DNA from: JAFEDN01 sp963712715
GTDB taxonomy: Bacteria; Pseudomonadota; Gammaproteobacteria; Coxiellales; Coxiellaceae
Length of the DNA: 64,000 bases
NCBI GenBank assembly: GCA_963712715.1
Contig: CAVQJI010000058.1
Location: forward strand, 1 to 64,000
Reading direction: 5' to 3'
Below, one piece after another: positions 50,805 through 60,071 of this stretch. A program made the position numbers and the translations under genes. Position 1 is the first letter of the stretch. The number at the start of each line of letters is the position of its first letter. A model generated the notes under the pieces. The model ran no database searches and was not told the DNA's origin. It saw nothing but the letters and a program-made list of their open reading frames with translations.

Positions 50805-50907
50805 TAAAGGCTTTCACCGCAAAATGAAACTCATCCAGCGGCGAGCTTACGGTTTTAGAAATTTTGAAAATTATAGAATTAGAGTTAAAGTACTCTGTGG
50901 CGGTTAA
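50731..50907 (+). pseudogene. ISL3-family transposase, C-terminal fragment
   Basis: The frame reads TLWSWRDEIVHMWRFTKNNG then GFHRKMKLIQRRAYGFRNFE and NYRIRVKVLC, the well-conserved end of ISL3/IS204-type DDE transposases. Nothing of the catalytic domain remains upstream. The gene ends at 50907, a few bases before a short GC-rich stretch (GCGCCCCCTAATATGGGG) that may be the old IS end. Confidence 0.75.
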
Positions 50908-51064
50908 AATGCGCCCCCTAATATGGGGAAGACCCCAAATATTATCTATTAACTTCTCGCTTTTTCTATTATTTTCTTGGCAAGGTTACACCCAGATTAC
51001 ACCCAATCTTACCAGCCTATCAAAGGCTATTAATATAAGCCTTTGATTTTAGATTTAAAATTAT

Positions 51065-51138
<74 letters not shown>

Positions 51139-51198
51139 GCAACCGCGGGTTGCTCCTGTTTTGATCGCCCGGCGCGAGGTGAACTCGCTTGGGCGAAT

Positions 51199-51228
51199 GA
51201 AGGGGGAGAGCTGCGCTTCTCCCCCTTC
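51199..51228. repeat. GC-rich hairpin upstream of tRNA-Phe
   Basis: GAAGGGGGAG pairs perfectly with CTCCCCCTTC across a 10-base loop, followed by CGGAACCCCCAT. A near copy sits at 52886-52916 upstream of tRNA-Gly. Confidence 0.5.
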
Positions 51229-51344
51229 GGAACCCCCATCGCATTTCGCGCGCGGGGCGCGCGGGTGGGGTCATTAAACCTATTCATTAGTTAAGAGTCA
51301 AGTGCATTTTGTTGTTCAGTTGCTTAAAACGGAAATTTTGAAAA

Positions 51345-51623
51345 TCAGGTGCTGTCCGGAGGGATGTAACCGGGGGGAGGAGAGGTGGCGGCGTCGCTAA
51401 AAAGGAATTTTTCCATTTCTTCGGTGAGGAATTTTCGTGATTTGGCCTCCATTAAATTCAGGCGGCCTTCATTAATTATGCGCGTTTGGTGCTCAATCCA
51501 GAGTTCCCAGGCTGCCCGGGAAATATTTTCATAAATCCGTTTACCCAGTTCTCCAGGGAAAGGGGCGGCAGTTAAACCTTCGGATTCCTGACGTAATTTC
51601 TGACAAAAAATAATGCGTGTCAT
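51345..51623 (-). CDS. yggX: Fe(2+)-trafficking protein YggX
   Basis: 92 residues, normal length. TRIIFCQKLRQESEGLTAAP, with the conserved Cys, then FPGELGKRIYENISRAAWEL and the C-terminal MEKFLFSD are diagnostic. YggX protects Fe-S clusters and moves iron. Its ATG overlaps the mutY stop by 4 bases (ATGA), the common mutY-yggX arrangement; MutY itself carries a 4Fe-4S cluster. Confidence 0.95.
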   Translation of the reverse strand: MTRIIFCQKLRQESEGLTAAPFPGELGKRIYENISRAAWELWIEHQTRIINEGRLNLMEAKSRKFLTEEMEKFLFSDAATSPPPGYIPPDST

Positions 51624-52672
51624 ACAGAGCCCTTTAACCGTGTAAGCAGTTTCGAAATCGGAGAGGCAACGCCACCCGGTAACTGTTGCCTGAAATCATA
51701 CCAGATTTTGGTGGCGGCTTCCATGATGGTCCCACTCCTGCGTTTCACTGTTATCAGCAAAGGATGAATCATCAGCTCAAAATGAGAAAAGGCGTGAGAA
51801 AACGCAGGCCAGTTCTCCGTACTTAATACCTCGGCATTTAAATGCTGTGAACACCAGGCAGTGATTTCTTCCCCGGTTTCGCATTCTGGAAAACCCCATA
51901 ATCCACCCCAAATGCCGGTTGGAGGCCGCCTTTCAAGGAAAATACGTCCGGCGGTATCTTTAACGATTAACATTCGCGTCGATTTCAGGGGACGGGATCG
52001 GGTCATTTTTTTAAGGGGAAATTCCTGGGTACGGGACTGCGCGTAAGCCTGACAGCCCGGCATCACCGGACAACGTTCGCAGGCAGGTTTGTGTCGGGTG
52101 CAAATAGTCGCGCCTAAATCCATAATGGCCTGGTTATATTGGGCGTAATTCTCGGCAGGGGTCAGTTTGTCAGCCATATCCCAGAGCTGTTTAATGATAG
52201 CGCTATCGTTAGTGACTCCTTCAATGGCGTAGTAACGCGCCAGCACCCTTTTGACATTGCCGTCTAAAATTGGCGCGCGGATGTTCATACTGAAGGATAA
52301 AATGGCGCCGGCTGTAGAACGTCCAATGCCGGGAAGTTCAGCTAATTCGCTGACAGTCTGCGGAAAAATTCCGCCATGTTTATCACAAATGGTTTGAGCG
52401 CAGCGGTGTAAATTGCGCGCCCGGGCGTAATAACCCAGACCCGACCAAAGGCTCAAAACTTCATCCTGGGGAGCCTCAGAAAGTAATTTAATACTTGAAA
52501 ATTTATCTATAAATACTTGATAATAATTAATTACCGTACCAACCTGGGTTTGTTGTAACATGATTTCAGAAATCCAAACCCGGTATGGGGTGGGATTTTG
52601 CTGCCAGGGCAGGTCGTGTCTTCCATTCGCCTGGAACCAGTCCAATAAATTTTTTGTAAAATCATTTTTCAT
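51620..52672 (-). CDS. mutY: Adenine DNA glycosylase MutY
   Basis: About 350 residues. The frame extends to 52720, but that end lies inside tRNA-Gly, so the start is probably the ATG at 52672 (MKNDFTKNLLDWFQ). Motifs: LPWQQNPTPYRVWISEIMLQ with the catalytic Glu, the helix-hairpin-helix ELPGIGRSTAGAIL, and the 4Fe-4S ligands in CTRHKPACERCPVMPGC. The C-terminal NUDIX-like domain (PPTGIWGGLWGFPE) recognises 8-oxoguanine. It removes A mispaired with 8-oxoG. Confidence 0.95.
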   Translation of the reverse strand: MKNDFTKNLLDWFQANGRHDLPWQQNPTPYRVWISEIMLQQTQVGTVINYYQVFIDKFSSIKLLSEAPQDEVLSLWSGLGYYARARNLHRCAQTICDKHGGIFPQTVSELAELPGIGRSTAGAILSFSMNIRAPILDGNVKRVLARYYAIEGVTNDSAIIKQLWDMADKLTPAENYAQYNQAIMDLGATICTRHKPACERCPVMPGCQAYAQSRTQEFPLKKMTRSRPLKSTRMLIVKDTAGRIFLERRPPTGIWGGLWGFPECETGEEITAWCSQHLNAEVLSTENWPAFSHAFSHFELMIHPLLITVKRRSGTIMEAATKIWYDFRQQLPGGVASPISKLLTRLKGSV

Positions 52673-52692
52673 GATATATTTGGTTTGCATGT

Positions 52693-52766
52693 TGGAGCGG
52701 GTGATGGGAATCGAACCCACGCTATCAGCTTGGGAAGCTGAAGTTCTACCATTGAACTACACCCGC
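52693..52766 (-). tRNA. tRNA-Gly (CCC)
   Basis: Minus strand. The acceptor stem is GCGGGTG/CACCCGC with encoded CCA, the anticodon stem TCAGC/GCTGA, the loop TTCCCAA (anticodon CCC), and the T loop TTCGATT. Confidence 0.96.
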
Positions 52767-52885
52767 AATCAAAATAGAGTAACGAATTTAAATGAAAGAA
52801 TCCAGTTCACAGCAATTCCCGCTGAGTACAGCGATAATTGCTTCCTGTTCTTATCCTGCGCGAGGCTTTGCCGATGCTCGGAATG

Positions 52886-52916
52886 AAGGGGGAGCGCGAA
52901 GCTTATGCTCCCCCTT
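52886..52916. repeat. GC-rich hairpin upstream of tRNA-Gly
   Basis: AAGGGGGAGC pairs with GCTCCCCCTT across an 11-base loop, followed by CGATCCCCCAT. Same design and flanking GGAATGA/CCCCCAT words as the hairpin upstream of tRNA-Phe. Confidence 0.5.
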
Positions 52917-52965
52917 ACGATCCCCCATGGCGTAGGGAATTTTCTATGAAAATTTTTTTTAAATT

Positions 52966-53683
52966 ATGCAGCTATTCTTATTTATTCACCCAATTAGGAG
53001 TGAGCGGAAATTGCTATCCAGCCCAATGATTAGGAGTTTTGTCCGTCGCGAACATCGGATGACACCGGGGCAGGCGCGCGCCCTGCAGCTATGGTGGCCT
53101 GAATACGGGTTGAGCCTCAAGGATGCATGTCCGGAATTCAGCGGGGAGTGTGTTCTGGAAATCGGATTTGGCATGGGGCGTTCATTGTTGACGTCGGCAA
53201 TCCAGCATCCACATAAAAATTTTATCGGCATAGAAGTGCATCGCCCTGGGATTGGGGCCCTGTTAGCAGTGGCGGCAAAACACCAAATTAAAAATATAAA
53301 ACTTTTTAATGAAGATGCAGTAAATGTTTTAAAACAATGTATTAAGGATGATAGTTTAAGTGAAATACAAATATATTTTCCGGATCCCTGGCCCAAAAAC
53401 CGTCATCGAAAACGCCGTCTGATTCAACCGGAATTTGTGGCTTTGCTGCATCAAAAATTAAAGCCTGGAGGTTTTTTGCATTTGGCGACCGATTGGCCGG
53501 ATTATGCGGAACAAATGCTGACTGTTATTGAGAATCACTCCAGTTTTATTAATAACGCGGGGGCCGGCCAATATCTTTCGCATCGAAATGGCCGCGACCG
53601 TAACAAAATTTGAGCAACGTAGCCTGGATTTGGGCCAACCCATTTGGGATTTATTGTTTAATAAGCCGAGAAACCAGGAATGA
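52966..53683 (+). pseudogene. trmB: tRNA (guanine-N7)-methyltransferase TrmB, frameshifted near the end
   Basis: The main frame has RSFVRREHRMTPGQARALQL, the SAM motif VLEIGFGMGRSLLTSA, FIGIEVHRPGIGALL and IQIYFPDPWPKNRHRKRRLI, all diagnostic. At about 53580 the frame is lost. The conserved ending TKFEQRSLDLGQPIWDLLFN is found in another frame and stops at 53683. The methionine at 53026 (MIRSFVRR) is a likely start; the frame is open from 52966. TrmB makes m7G46 in tRNA and is dispensable in many bacteria. One or two indels are enough, so sequence error is plausible. Confidence 0.88.
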
Positions 53684-53695
53684 TCCGCTATTTCT

Positions 53696-53886
53696 AAGGG
53701 CTGTTTACAATTCATTGATTATCCATATTTATGCACAGATTTAGTCATTGCGAGCGCCAGCGAAGCAATCCAGTTCGAACTTTGTAGAAACTCTGTACTG
53801 GATTGCTTCACTGGCGTTCGCAATGACAGTATTCTTGTGGAAAATTCTATTTGAAATAACTAATTAATGAATTGTAAACAGACCCT
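53696..53886. repeat. 191-bp nested palindromic element
   Basis: The outer inverted repeat is CTGTTTACAATTCATT at the left with AATGAATTGTAAACAG at the right. The core 53745-53828 is the GTCATTGCGAGCGCCAGCG hairpin shared with the element at 49998-50180. The same core inside two different outer repeats suggests a modular or nested insertion history. Confidence 0.65.
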
Positions 53887-53887
53887 A

Positions 53888-54074
53888 ATTTGAATCCATT
53901 TGCAAGTCAATATTTTAAAGATTCGCCAAGTCGCTAACGAGACCGACGGGTGGCAGAGGAAAGAGATTTTGCGCGCACAGCGCGTACTCGCGCGAGCACG
54001 GAAAATCTCTTTCCTCTGACAGGCCCCGGCGAGTGCTTACCCGCTATTCCTTGGCGAATCTTTAAAATATTGAC
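53888..54074. repeat. Palindromic element, copy 1, with a variable inner stem
   Basis: The ends read GTCAATATTTTAAAGATTCG and the inverse. Inside are GGGTGGC..., a perfect 15-bp stem (GAGGAAAGAGATTTT at 53956-53970 with its complement at 54002-54016), and a GC-rich loop. It is homologous to 60147-60332 in opposite orientation, where the inner stem has a different but still perfectly paired sequence. Confidence 0.75.
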
Positions 54075-54119
54075 GAGGCCTGGAACGGCTCTGGAACATA
54101 TACCCAAAACCCACGGTAA

Positions 54120-54449
54120 CTATAATAATTTATCAATTTTAGCGGCACAAATAAAATCATTGGGAGTAAGACCCTTCACGGCGTGGGTCGTGAAAGTAAC
54201 GATGCAGTAATCATATCCCGCTTCTAATGTCGGATGATGATTTTCCTGATTAACTATCCATGCTATTGCATTGATAAAAGAAATTGTTTTTTGAAATCCT
54301 TTGAAACTAAAACGTCGGCTAATGACCGTTTTGGATTCATTCAGCGACCATTCGGGCAATTGTGCCCGATATTGCTGGATTTGCTCCGGAGTCAGAGGAG
54401 CCTGGCCGCCTTCGCAGGGGAGGCAACGGCCTGTCGATAAATCATCCAT
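54120..54449 (-). CDS. phhB: Pterin-4a-carbinolamine dehydratase
   Basis: 109 residues with a strong AAGGAG before the ATG. The C-terminal PCD core is ISFINAIAWIVNQENHHPTL followed by the Tyr-rich strand and TTHAVKGLTPNDFICAAKID; the ENHHP motif holds the active-site histidines. The N-terminus (LSTGRCLPCEGGQAPLTPEQ) is typical. It regenerates the pterin cofactor used by phenylalanine hydroxylase. No phhA in the window. Confidence 0.95.
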   Translation of the reverse strand: MDDLSTGRCLPCEGGQAPLTPEQIQQYRAQLPEWSLNESKTVISRRFSFKGFQKTISFINAIAWIVNQENHHPTLEAGYDYCIVTFTTHAVKGLTPNDFICAAKIDKLL

Positions 54450-54618
54450 ATTTTTCTCCTTAAATTACTAAAATTACTATATATTGACAAATTCTATGAT
54501 AAATGTAAAAAATCGCTTTACAGTGACCATAGGCTTTTCTAAAATCGCCATTTGACTCCTGATGCCAATGGTTGGCTGCCAGGTTTGAGTTTTGCATTTA
54601 ATAATAAGGTAGGAAACT

Positions 54619-54980
54619 ATGTTAATAACGCTGATTATAGCGATCATCATTGTGGTTTTGATTGTGGCCCTCGTAATTACCCGTCATCGGCGAAAAAAAT
54701 CCAGACAAATCGTTGCGGTTGGAGGAACGAAGCTGCCAATAAACAGGTTTACGTCGGTAATTTACCTTATCAGGTCACCGAACAGGATCTCAAGGATTAT
54801 TTTGGAAAGTACGGCGTGATTGAAGCGGTACGCATTGTCAAAAATTATAGTTCAGGTCGTTCCAAAGGTTTTGGCTTCGTGACCTATCGCAGTGTCGGCG
54901 AAGCTAAAAATGCATTAGTCGCTCACGGACAGAAATACAAGGATAGAACCATCGTCGTTCGTATCGCCAAGCCCCGATAA
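54619..54980 (+). pseudogene. Membrane-anchored RNA-recognition-motif protein, one frameshift
   Basis: The ATG at 54619 has GTAGGAA upstream and encodes a strong transmembrane anchor (LIIAIIIVVLIVALVI) followed by basic residues RHRRKKSRQ. Then, in another frame, it gives a complete RRM: RNP2 KQVYVGNLPYQ and RNP1 KGFGFVTYR, ending IVVRIAKPR at 54980. One indel near 54720 joins them. A longer frame opening at 54552 has no anchor and no ribosome site, so I do not use it. The stop overlaps the ABC ATPase ATG. It binds RNA, probably at the membrane. Confidence 0.75.
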
Positions 54981-55903
54981 TGGACATGCCAGCGTTAGCG
55001 ATTCAGGGGCTAACTAAAATATATCGAAATGGCGTAAAAGCTTTACAGAATATCGATTTAGAAGTGAAGCAGGGAGATTTTTTTGCCCTGCTGGGCCCCA
55101 ATGGTGCAGGAAAGTCCACCCTTATCGGTATACTCACTTCCCTGGTTAATAAAACTTCTGGTACGGTTAAAATTTTTGGTCACGATATCGATAAGGATTT
55201 TTCAACTGCAAAATCCTGTATCGGTGTAGTACCCCAGGAATTTAATATGAATATATTCGATACCGTGCAAAATACACTCATATATCAGGCGGGTTATTAC
55301 GGACTGTCCACCTCAAAGATTGGGCAATCTATCGATTATTATATCCGCAAATTGGGGCTGTGGGAGAAACGGCATACCATGATCAACTCTTTATCCGGAG
55401 GCATGAAACGCCGGTTGATGATCGCCAGAGCGCTGGTGCATCAACCCAAAATGCTCATTCTGGATGAACCCACCGCTGGAGTGGATATTGAAATCCGCCG
55501 CTCAATGTGGGAATTTCTCATTGAATTAAACCGACAAGGCATTACGGTTATTTTAACCACGCATTATCTGGAAGAAGCGGAAAATCTTTGCCGTAATATC
55601 GCCATCATTAACTCGGGGAAAATTGTGGCGAATACCTCTATGTCAGCCATTTTACGTCAGCTTGATAAAGAGAAATTTATCTTATACTTAGAATCACCTC
55701 ATGAGATATTACCTTCAATAGAGGGTTATCATATTCACGCAGAGGACTTAATGACTCTGGAAGTGGAGGTGTCGGGCAAGCGAAGTTTAAGCCTGTTACT
55801 GGAACGTCTGCGTGAACATGGCGTCAACGTTATCAGTATGCGAAATAAAAGTAATCGCCTTGAGGAATTATTTCTGGAATTAACCACGAAGAGGATGCCT
55901 TAA
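54980..55903 (+). CDS. yadG: ABC transporter ATP-binding protein, YadG-like
   Basis: 307 residues, complete. Walker A LLGPNGAGKSTLIG, Q-loop VPQEFNMNIF, signature LSGGMKRRLMIARAL, Walker B MLILDEPTAGVDIE and the switch His in TTHYLEEAE are all present. It pairs with the following ABC-2 permease (overlap of one base, TAATG). This ATPase/permease class exports an unknown substrate. Confidence 0.92.
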   Translation: MDMPALAIQGLTKIYRNGVKALQNIDLEVKQGDFFALLGPNGAGKSTLIGILTSLVNKTSGTVKIFGHDIDKDFSTAKSCIGVVPQEFNMNIFDTVQNTLIYQAGYYGLSTSKIGQSIDYYIRKLGLWEKRHTMINSLSGGMKRRLMIARALVHQPKMLILDEPTAGVDIEIRRSMWEFLIELNRQGITVILTTHYLEEAENLCRNIAIINSGKIVANTSMSAILRQLDKEKFILYLESPHEILPSIEGYHIHAEDLMTLEVEVSGKRSLSLLLERLREHGVNVISMRNKSNRLEELFLELTTKRMP

Positions 55904-56676
55904 TGAAAACCGCCCTGGCATGGGTAGCTTTTTCTACCATCGTTGTTCGCGAATGCAGGCGTACATTTAGGGTTTGGAAACAATCTTTTTTACCCGCGAT
56001 TGTTACCAGTACTCTTTACTTCGTGATTTTTGGACGGATAATCGGCCAGCGTGTCGGAATGATGGATCATTTTCCTTATATCCAATACATAGCGCCGGGA
56101 TTAATTATGATGCAGGTGATCACCAGCACCTATACCAGCGGTGTTTCAGCATTTTTTATGGCCAAGTTTCAGAAACAGATTCAGGAATTGCAGGTTTCTC
56201 CCATGCCCGCTTACATCATTGTTTTCGGTTTTACGGTGAGCGCTATCATACGTGAAGTGATTACCGGTGCGCTTGTTACGATCATTACCTTATTCTTTAC
56301 CCATCTTCATGTTCATTCATGGTTTGCGGTTGTGGCCGTGGTTTTGTGTTCATCCTGCATGTTTGCTTTAGCGGGTTTGGTGAATGCCATTTACGCAAAA
56401 ACATTCGACGATATTACTATCGTTCCAACGTTTATACTGGCTCCTCTGACTTATCTCGGCGGCGTTTTTTATTCTATTAGTTTATTGCCCAAGAGTTGGC
56501 AGTTAATTTCTTTCATTAACCCCGTTGCCTATATCATTAATACTTTTAGATTTGCCATTTTGGGTGTCGCAGATGCGCCGATTACCCTGGCATTCATGGT
56601 TATGGGGCTATTTATCGTAATTTTGTTTATTTTTGCTTATTATTTAATCAATTCAGGCCGTGGTTTACGTGAATAA
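55903..56676 (+). CDS. yadH: ABC-2 type permease, YadH-like
   Basis: 257 residues, complete, with about six transmembrane segments (for example TSTLYFVIFGRIIG, YIVFGFTVSAIIREVITGA-type segments, and PLTYLGGVFYSISLLPKSWQ). The ABC-2 signature near the end, FINPVAYIINTFRFAILGV, is clear. Forms an exporter with the ATPase encoded immediately upstream. Confidence 0.92.
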   Translation: MKTALAWVAFSTIVVRECRRTFRVWKQSFLPAIVTSTLYFVIFGRIIGQRVGMMDHFPYIQYIAPGLIMMQVITSTYTSGVSAFFMAKFQKQIQELQVSPMPAYIIVFGFTVSAIIREVITGALVTIITLFFTHLHVHSWFAVVAVVLCSSCMFALAGLVNAIYAKTFDDITIVPTFILAPLTYLGGVFYSISLLPKSWQLISFINPVAYIINTFRFAILGVADAPITLAFMVMGLFIVILFIFAYYLINSGRGLRE

Positions 56677-56750
56677 TAGTTAATGTAAATTCTCGAATAA
56701 AAAATATTTTCTTTATAATCAAACAAATAAAAAATATTTCTAAAAAAAAT

Positions 56751-56778
56751 TTGCATTCCTGAAAAAGCTTGCTATAGT
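56751..56778 (+). promoter_or_regulatory. Promoter in front of a candidate structured RNA
   Basis: TTGCAT at 56751-56756, 16-base spacer, TATAGT at 56773-56778. The predicted start near 56785 is about 400 bases from the next gene. Confidence 0.5.
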
Positions 56779-56784
56779 TAACAG

Positions 56785-57014
56785 TACGAAAGGTCGATAT
56801 ACGAGAGCTAACAGTAAAAAGATAGGGAATTAACTTGCTGATGTTGTGAGCAAGCCTGCCCTGTAGCAGGAAGCCTAATGCATCACAGTGATTTGCCACC
56901 TTGAAATTGTTAACATCAGCTCACGCATGTCGTCTTTTCGATTATGCAAAGGAATGCTTGGGCGGACAATAAATGGAAGGTTTCCTGCCATCTTGTTCTA
57001 AATTGTCCGCCCGG
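56785..57014 (+). ncRNA. Candidate structured RNA, possibly 6S-like
   Basis: Downstream of a good promoter the sequence has GCTGATGTT (near 56838) pairing with AACATCAGC (near 56915), an inner CCTGC/GCAGG hairpin, and ATCAC/GTGAT. The segment AAGCCTAATG...GCCACCTTGAA resembles the 3' half of 6S RNA (AAGCCTTAAAACTG...CACCTTGAA). A second long hairpin GGGCGGACAAT/ATTGTCCGCCC follows at 56960-57014. No ORF. The region is shorter than usual 6S and I cannot run a covariance model, so the identity is tentative; a long regulatory leader of fabV is the alternative. Confidence 0.35.
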
Positions 57015-57066
57015 GTGCCTTTGACAGTCACTTCATTTGCTTCTCCGAAAGTATATTGGTAAAATC

Positions 57067-57081
57067 CTCTCATTATGAGAG
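57067..57081. promoter_or_regulatory. Palindrome upstream of fabV
   Basis: CTCTCAT-T-ATGAGAG, with four more pairs outside if one base is bulged. About 110 bases before the fabV start; a possible operator for a fatty-acid regulator. Confidence 0.3.
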
Positions 57082-57188
57082 ATTTCAAACCAAACAGACA
57101 AAATATTCTGTTAAAATTCAATCAGCATAATATTCGATCAAGAGCCTTACAGGGCTTGTTCCCGGATTACCTCTAAGGATTTATTATC

Positions 57189-58392
57189 ATGATGATTATT
57201 CAACCTAAAGTTCGTGGATTTATTTGCACGTCGGCTCATCCTCAAGGTTGTTTCAAAAATGTGGAACAGCAGGTTAACTATGTGAAATCAAAAGGGCAAT
57301 TTATCGGTCCAAAAAATGTTCTGATAATTGGAGCTTCGACAGGCTATGGTCTAGCCAGCCGAATCGTCGCAGCATTTGGCGCTGGCGCCAACACCCTGGG
57401 GGTTTTTTTTGAAAGGCCAGCGGACGGCAAACGCACCGCCTCTGCGGGTTGGTATAATACAGCCGCCTTCGAATACCTTGCCCACGAGTCTGGAGTTTTA
57501 AGCAAAAGTATTAATGGTGATGCTTTCAGCCAGGCTATTAAAGACCAAACCATCGCGGCGTTAAAAGACATGGGTCCTGTGGATTTGGTGGTTTATAGTC
57601 TGGCGGCTCCACGGCGCACTCATCCGGATACCGGCGAGGTGTATAATTCTGTACTAAAGCCAATCGGCCAAAGTTATCGTAATAAAACGGTGGACCCTCT
57701 AACAGGTATTGTAAAAGAAATTGAAATAGAGCCTGCTACTCCCACGGAGATAGCCGCCACTGAAATGGTGATGGGGGGTGAAGACTGGCGGCTGTGGATC
57801 GATCAATTATTAGCTGCGAACTTACTGGCTCCCAACGCCCTCACCATGGCTTATTCCTATATTGGTCCTCTGATCACTCACCCTATATATAAGGATGGCA
57901 CTATTGGAGCGGCGAAGCGTCATCTGCACAAAACTGCTCAGGAACTGGACAGTCGTTTGCATGCTCTGGGCGGGAGGGCGCTTATTTCCATTAACAAGGC
58001 GCTGGTCACCCAGGCCAGCTCGGCGATTCCGGTAGTGCCGCTGTATATTTCCCTGCTCTATAAAGTAATGAAGGAGCGGGGTACGCACGAGGGTTGTATC
58101 GAACAGGCATATCGCCTGTTTCGGGAGCGTATTATACGGCAAAGGGGCCCCCGTTTTGGACTCAAATGGATATATACGTCTTGATGATTGGGAAATGGAC
58201 CCTGAAACTCAGGCCGTGGTTGCTAAATTATGGGGTCAAGTGTCCACCGAAAATCTCAGCGCGTTGGCTGATCTGGAGGGATATCAGTCTGATTTTTATC
58301 ATTTATTTGGTTTCAGTTTTCCTGAAATCAATTATGCGGCTGAGTGCGATCCATCGGTTCCGGTGCCCTCTATTGATTTAATATTTTGTTAA
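57189..58392 (+). pseudogene. fabV: Trans-2-enoyl-ACP reductase FabV, one frameshift
   Basis: The main frame encodes VRGFICTSAHPQGCFKNVEQ, the NAD motif LIIGASTGYGLASRIVAAFG, and the catalytic Tyr-x8-Lys in YKDGTIGAAKRHLHK. Near 58130 the frame is lost; the conserved ending YGKGAPVLDSNGYIRLDDWE is in the other frame and finishes at 58392. Restored length about 400 residues, normal. FabV reduces enoyl-ACP in fatty-acid synthesis and, if it is the only such enzyme, should be essential. That makes an assembly indel more likely than a real mutation here. AGGA lies upstream of the tandem ATGs. Confidence 0.88.
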
Positions 58393-58485
58393 GGTTAGAT
58401 TTTTATAATAAGCGCGGCTGGGCTATACTTATAGTTTTATAGACCAGTCTTTCACTAATTTTCACGGACAACTGAGGGGGTTATT

Positions 58486-60063
58486 GTGTTTGGCAGTAGT
58501 ACAGTAGTTATTGAAAAAGATAAAAAGTTTTCTGAATCCTGTTTGTGGGCATTACAACGCGAATATTTCCATACCGAAGGGATTGATGCCTGGGTTAACC
58601 AGGTGCCTTTTTATGTGACCAGCAATCCTTTTCTGGCAAATTGTTATGCTCACATTATCGTTCGTTTAGCCCAGGACTGGACAAAAAAACATCCAGAGAC
58701 GGCCAGTCAACCCTTTTATATCATGGAACTGGGAACTGGATCCGGACGCTTAAGTTACTACATCCTCAAAAAAATTGAAAAACTGCAAAAACAGTTAAAA
58801 CTTGACCATATCAAATTCTGTTACGTGATGACTGACTTCACAGAAAGTAACCTGAAGTATTGGGACAGTCATCCGGCGTTACAGCATTACCTGCAAAATG
58901 GCATGCTGGATTTTGCTATTTTCAATATGGAAGAAGATTCCACTGTGCATTTACGTAAAGCCGGTACTGTCTTAACTGAAGGCAGTATTCAGAACCCGAT
59001 GACGGTAATTGCCAATTATATTTTCGATACCGTCTCTCACGATGCATTTACCGTTAGTAATGGTAAAGTGAAAGCCTCACTCGTCAGCTTAACGACCTAC
59101 CATGAAAACATGAAAAATGGCCGGCCGGTGGATTGGGAGCAGGTGAAGATTGATCATAAAGCCGAAGACATTGACGAACACTATTACGACGACGAAGATT
59201 TCAATGCCGTGGTTAATTCTTATAATAATTTATTAACCAATAGCCATATTCTGATTCCGATCGCCGGTTTACGGACCATACGAAATTTGAAAAAATTATC
59301 GGGTGGAAAAATGTTGTTGTTATCTACCGATAAAGGCTACACCCACGTCGAAGAAATTGATCATTTGGATCATCCGCACCTGGCTTTTCACGGCAGTTTT
59401 TCCATGATGGTAAACTTCCACGCCATTGGTAAATACTTTGAGCAATGTGGCGGTACCGCACTGTTACAGAGTTTAAGAACCGGTATTAAAACTGTCGCTT
59501 TTGTCAGCGGTATTGACCTGAATGAATTTCCGGAACTTGAATTTTCTTTATGGGAAAACGTCGAGCGTTTAAGTCCGGGTGATTATTTTATTCTGCATCG
59601 TAATATTAGCGAAAATTTCCAGCACTGTATTCTCAATACACTGGTGGCTCACCTGGCGTTCACCGATTGGGATCCACATATTTATCAGAAGCTCAGCAAA
59701 CAGATTTGCGAGCAAATCTCCAGCGCAGAGAGCGTAACAGTAGAATACTTAACCAGTCACATGCCCAATTTAGCGGAAAATTTTTATTATTTGCCCAAAG
59801 GCTATGACGTTATGTTTGATATTGGAATTTTATTCCATACTTTACGCCGTTTTGGGGATGCTGCTAAATACTATAAACTCTCTGAACATTATTTTGGGGA
59901 ACAATTTGGGTTGGCATATAATATTGGTTTATGCCTTTATAATACCGGCGAAATGCAGGAAGCATTGTCCTATTTCCGGCGCGCTTTAAAACTGGACCCC
60001 AAGTCCAAAGAAACCAGAGAATGGATCGATTTTATCGAAAAAGAACGCGCAGAAAACCGCTAG
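58486..60063 (+). CDS. SAM-dependent methyltransferase (MidA/NDUFAF7-like) with C-terminal TPR
   Basis: 525 residues, GTG start after GAGGGGG. The SAM motif I is FYIMELGTGSGRLSYYILKK (about 82-100) and the central part VMTDFTESNLKYWDSHPALQ follows the MidA-type methyltransferase pattern. The C-terminus has two TPR-like repeats (FHTLRRFGDAAKYYKLSEHY and YNTGEMQEALSYFRRALKLD). An acidic insert (DEHYYDDEDF) sits in the middle. Substrate unknown; MidA-like enzymes methylate protein arginines. A strong terminator follows. Confidence 0.75.
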   Translation: MFGSSTVVIEKDKKFSESCLWALQREYFHTEGIDAWVNQVPFYVTSNPFLANCYAHIIVRLAQDWTKKHPETASQPFYIMELGTGSGRLSYYILKKIEKLQKQLKLDHIKFCYVMTDFTESNLKYWDSHPALQHYLQNGMLDFAIFNMEEDSTVHLRKAGTVLTEGSIQNPMTVIANYIFDTVSHDAFTVSNGKVKASLVSLTTYHENMKNGRPVDWEQVKIDHKAEDIDEHYYDDEDFNAVVNSYNNLLTNSHILIPIAGLRTIRNLKKLSGGKMLLLSTDKGYTHVEEIDHLDHPHLAFHGSFSMMVNFHAIGKYFEQCGGTALLQSLRTGIKTVAFVSGIDLNEFPELEFSLWENVERLSPGDYFILHRNISENFQHCILNTLVAHLAFTDWDPHIYQKLSKQICEQISSAESVTVEYLTSHMPNLAENFYYLPKGYDVMFDIGILFHTLRRFGDAAKYYKLSEHYFGEQFGLAYNIGLCLYNTGEMQEALSYFRRALKLDPKSKETREWIDFIEKERAENR

Positions 60064-60071
60064 TCACAAGG

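Noticed and set aside
54552..54618. Longer start for the RRM gene at 54552
   Set aside because: The extra N-terminal sequence is out of frame with the obvious membrane anchor and has no ribosome site; the ATG at 54619 does.
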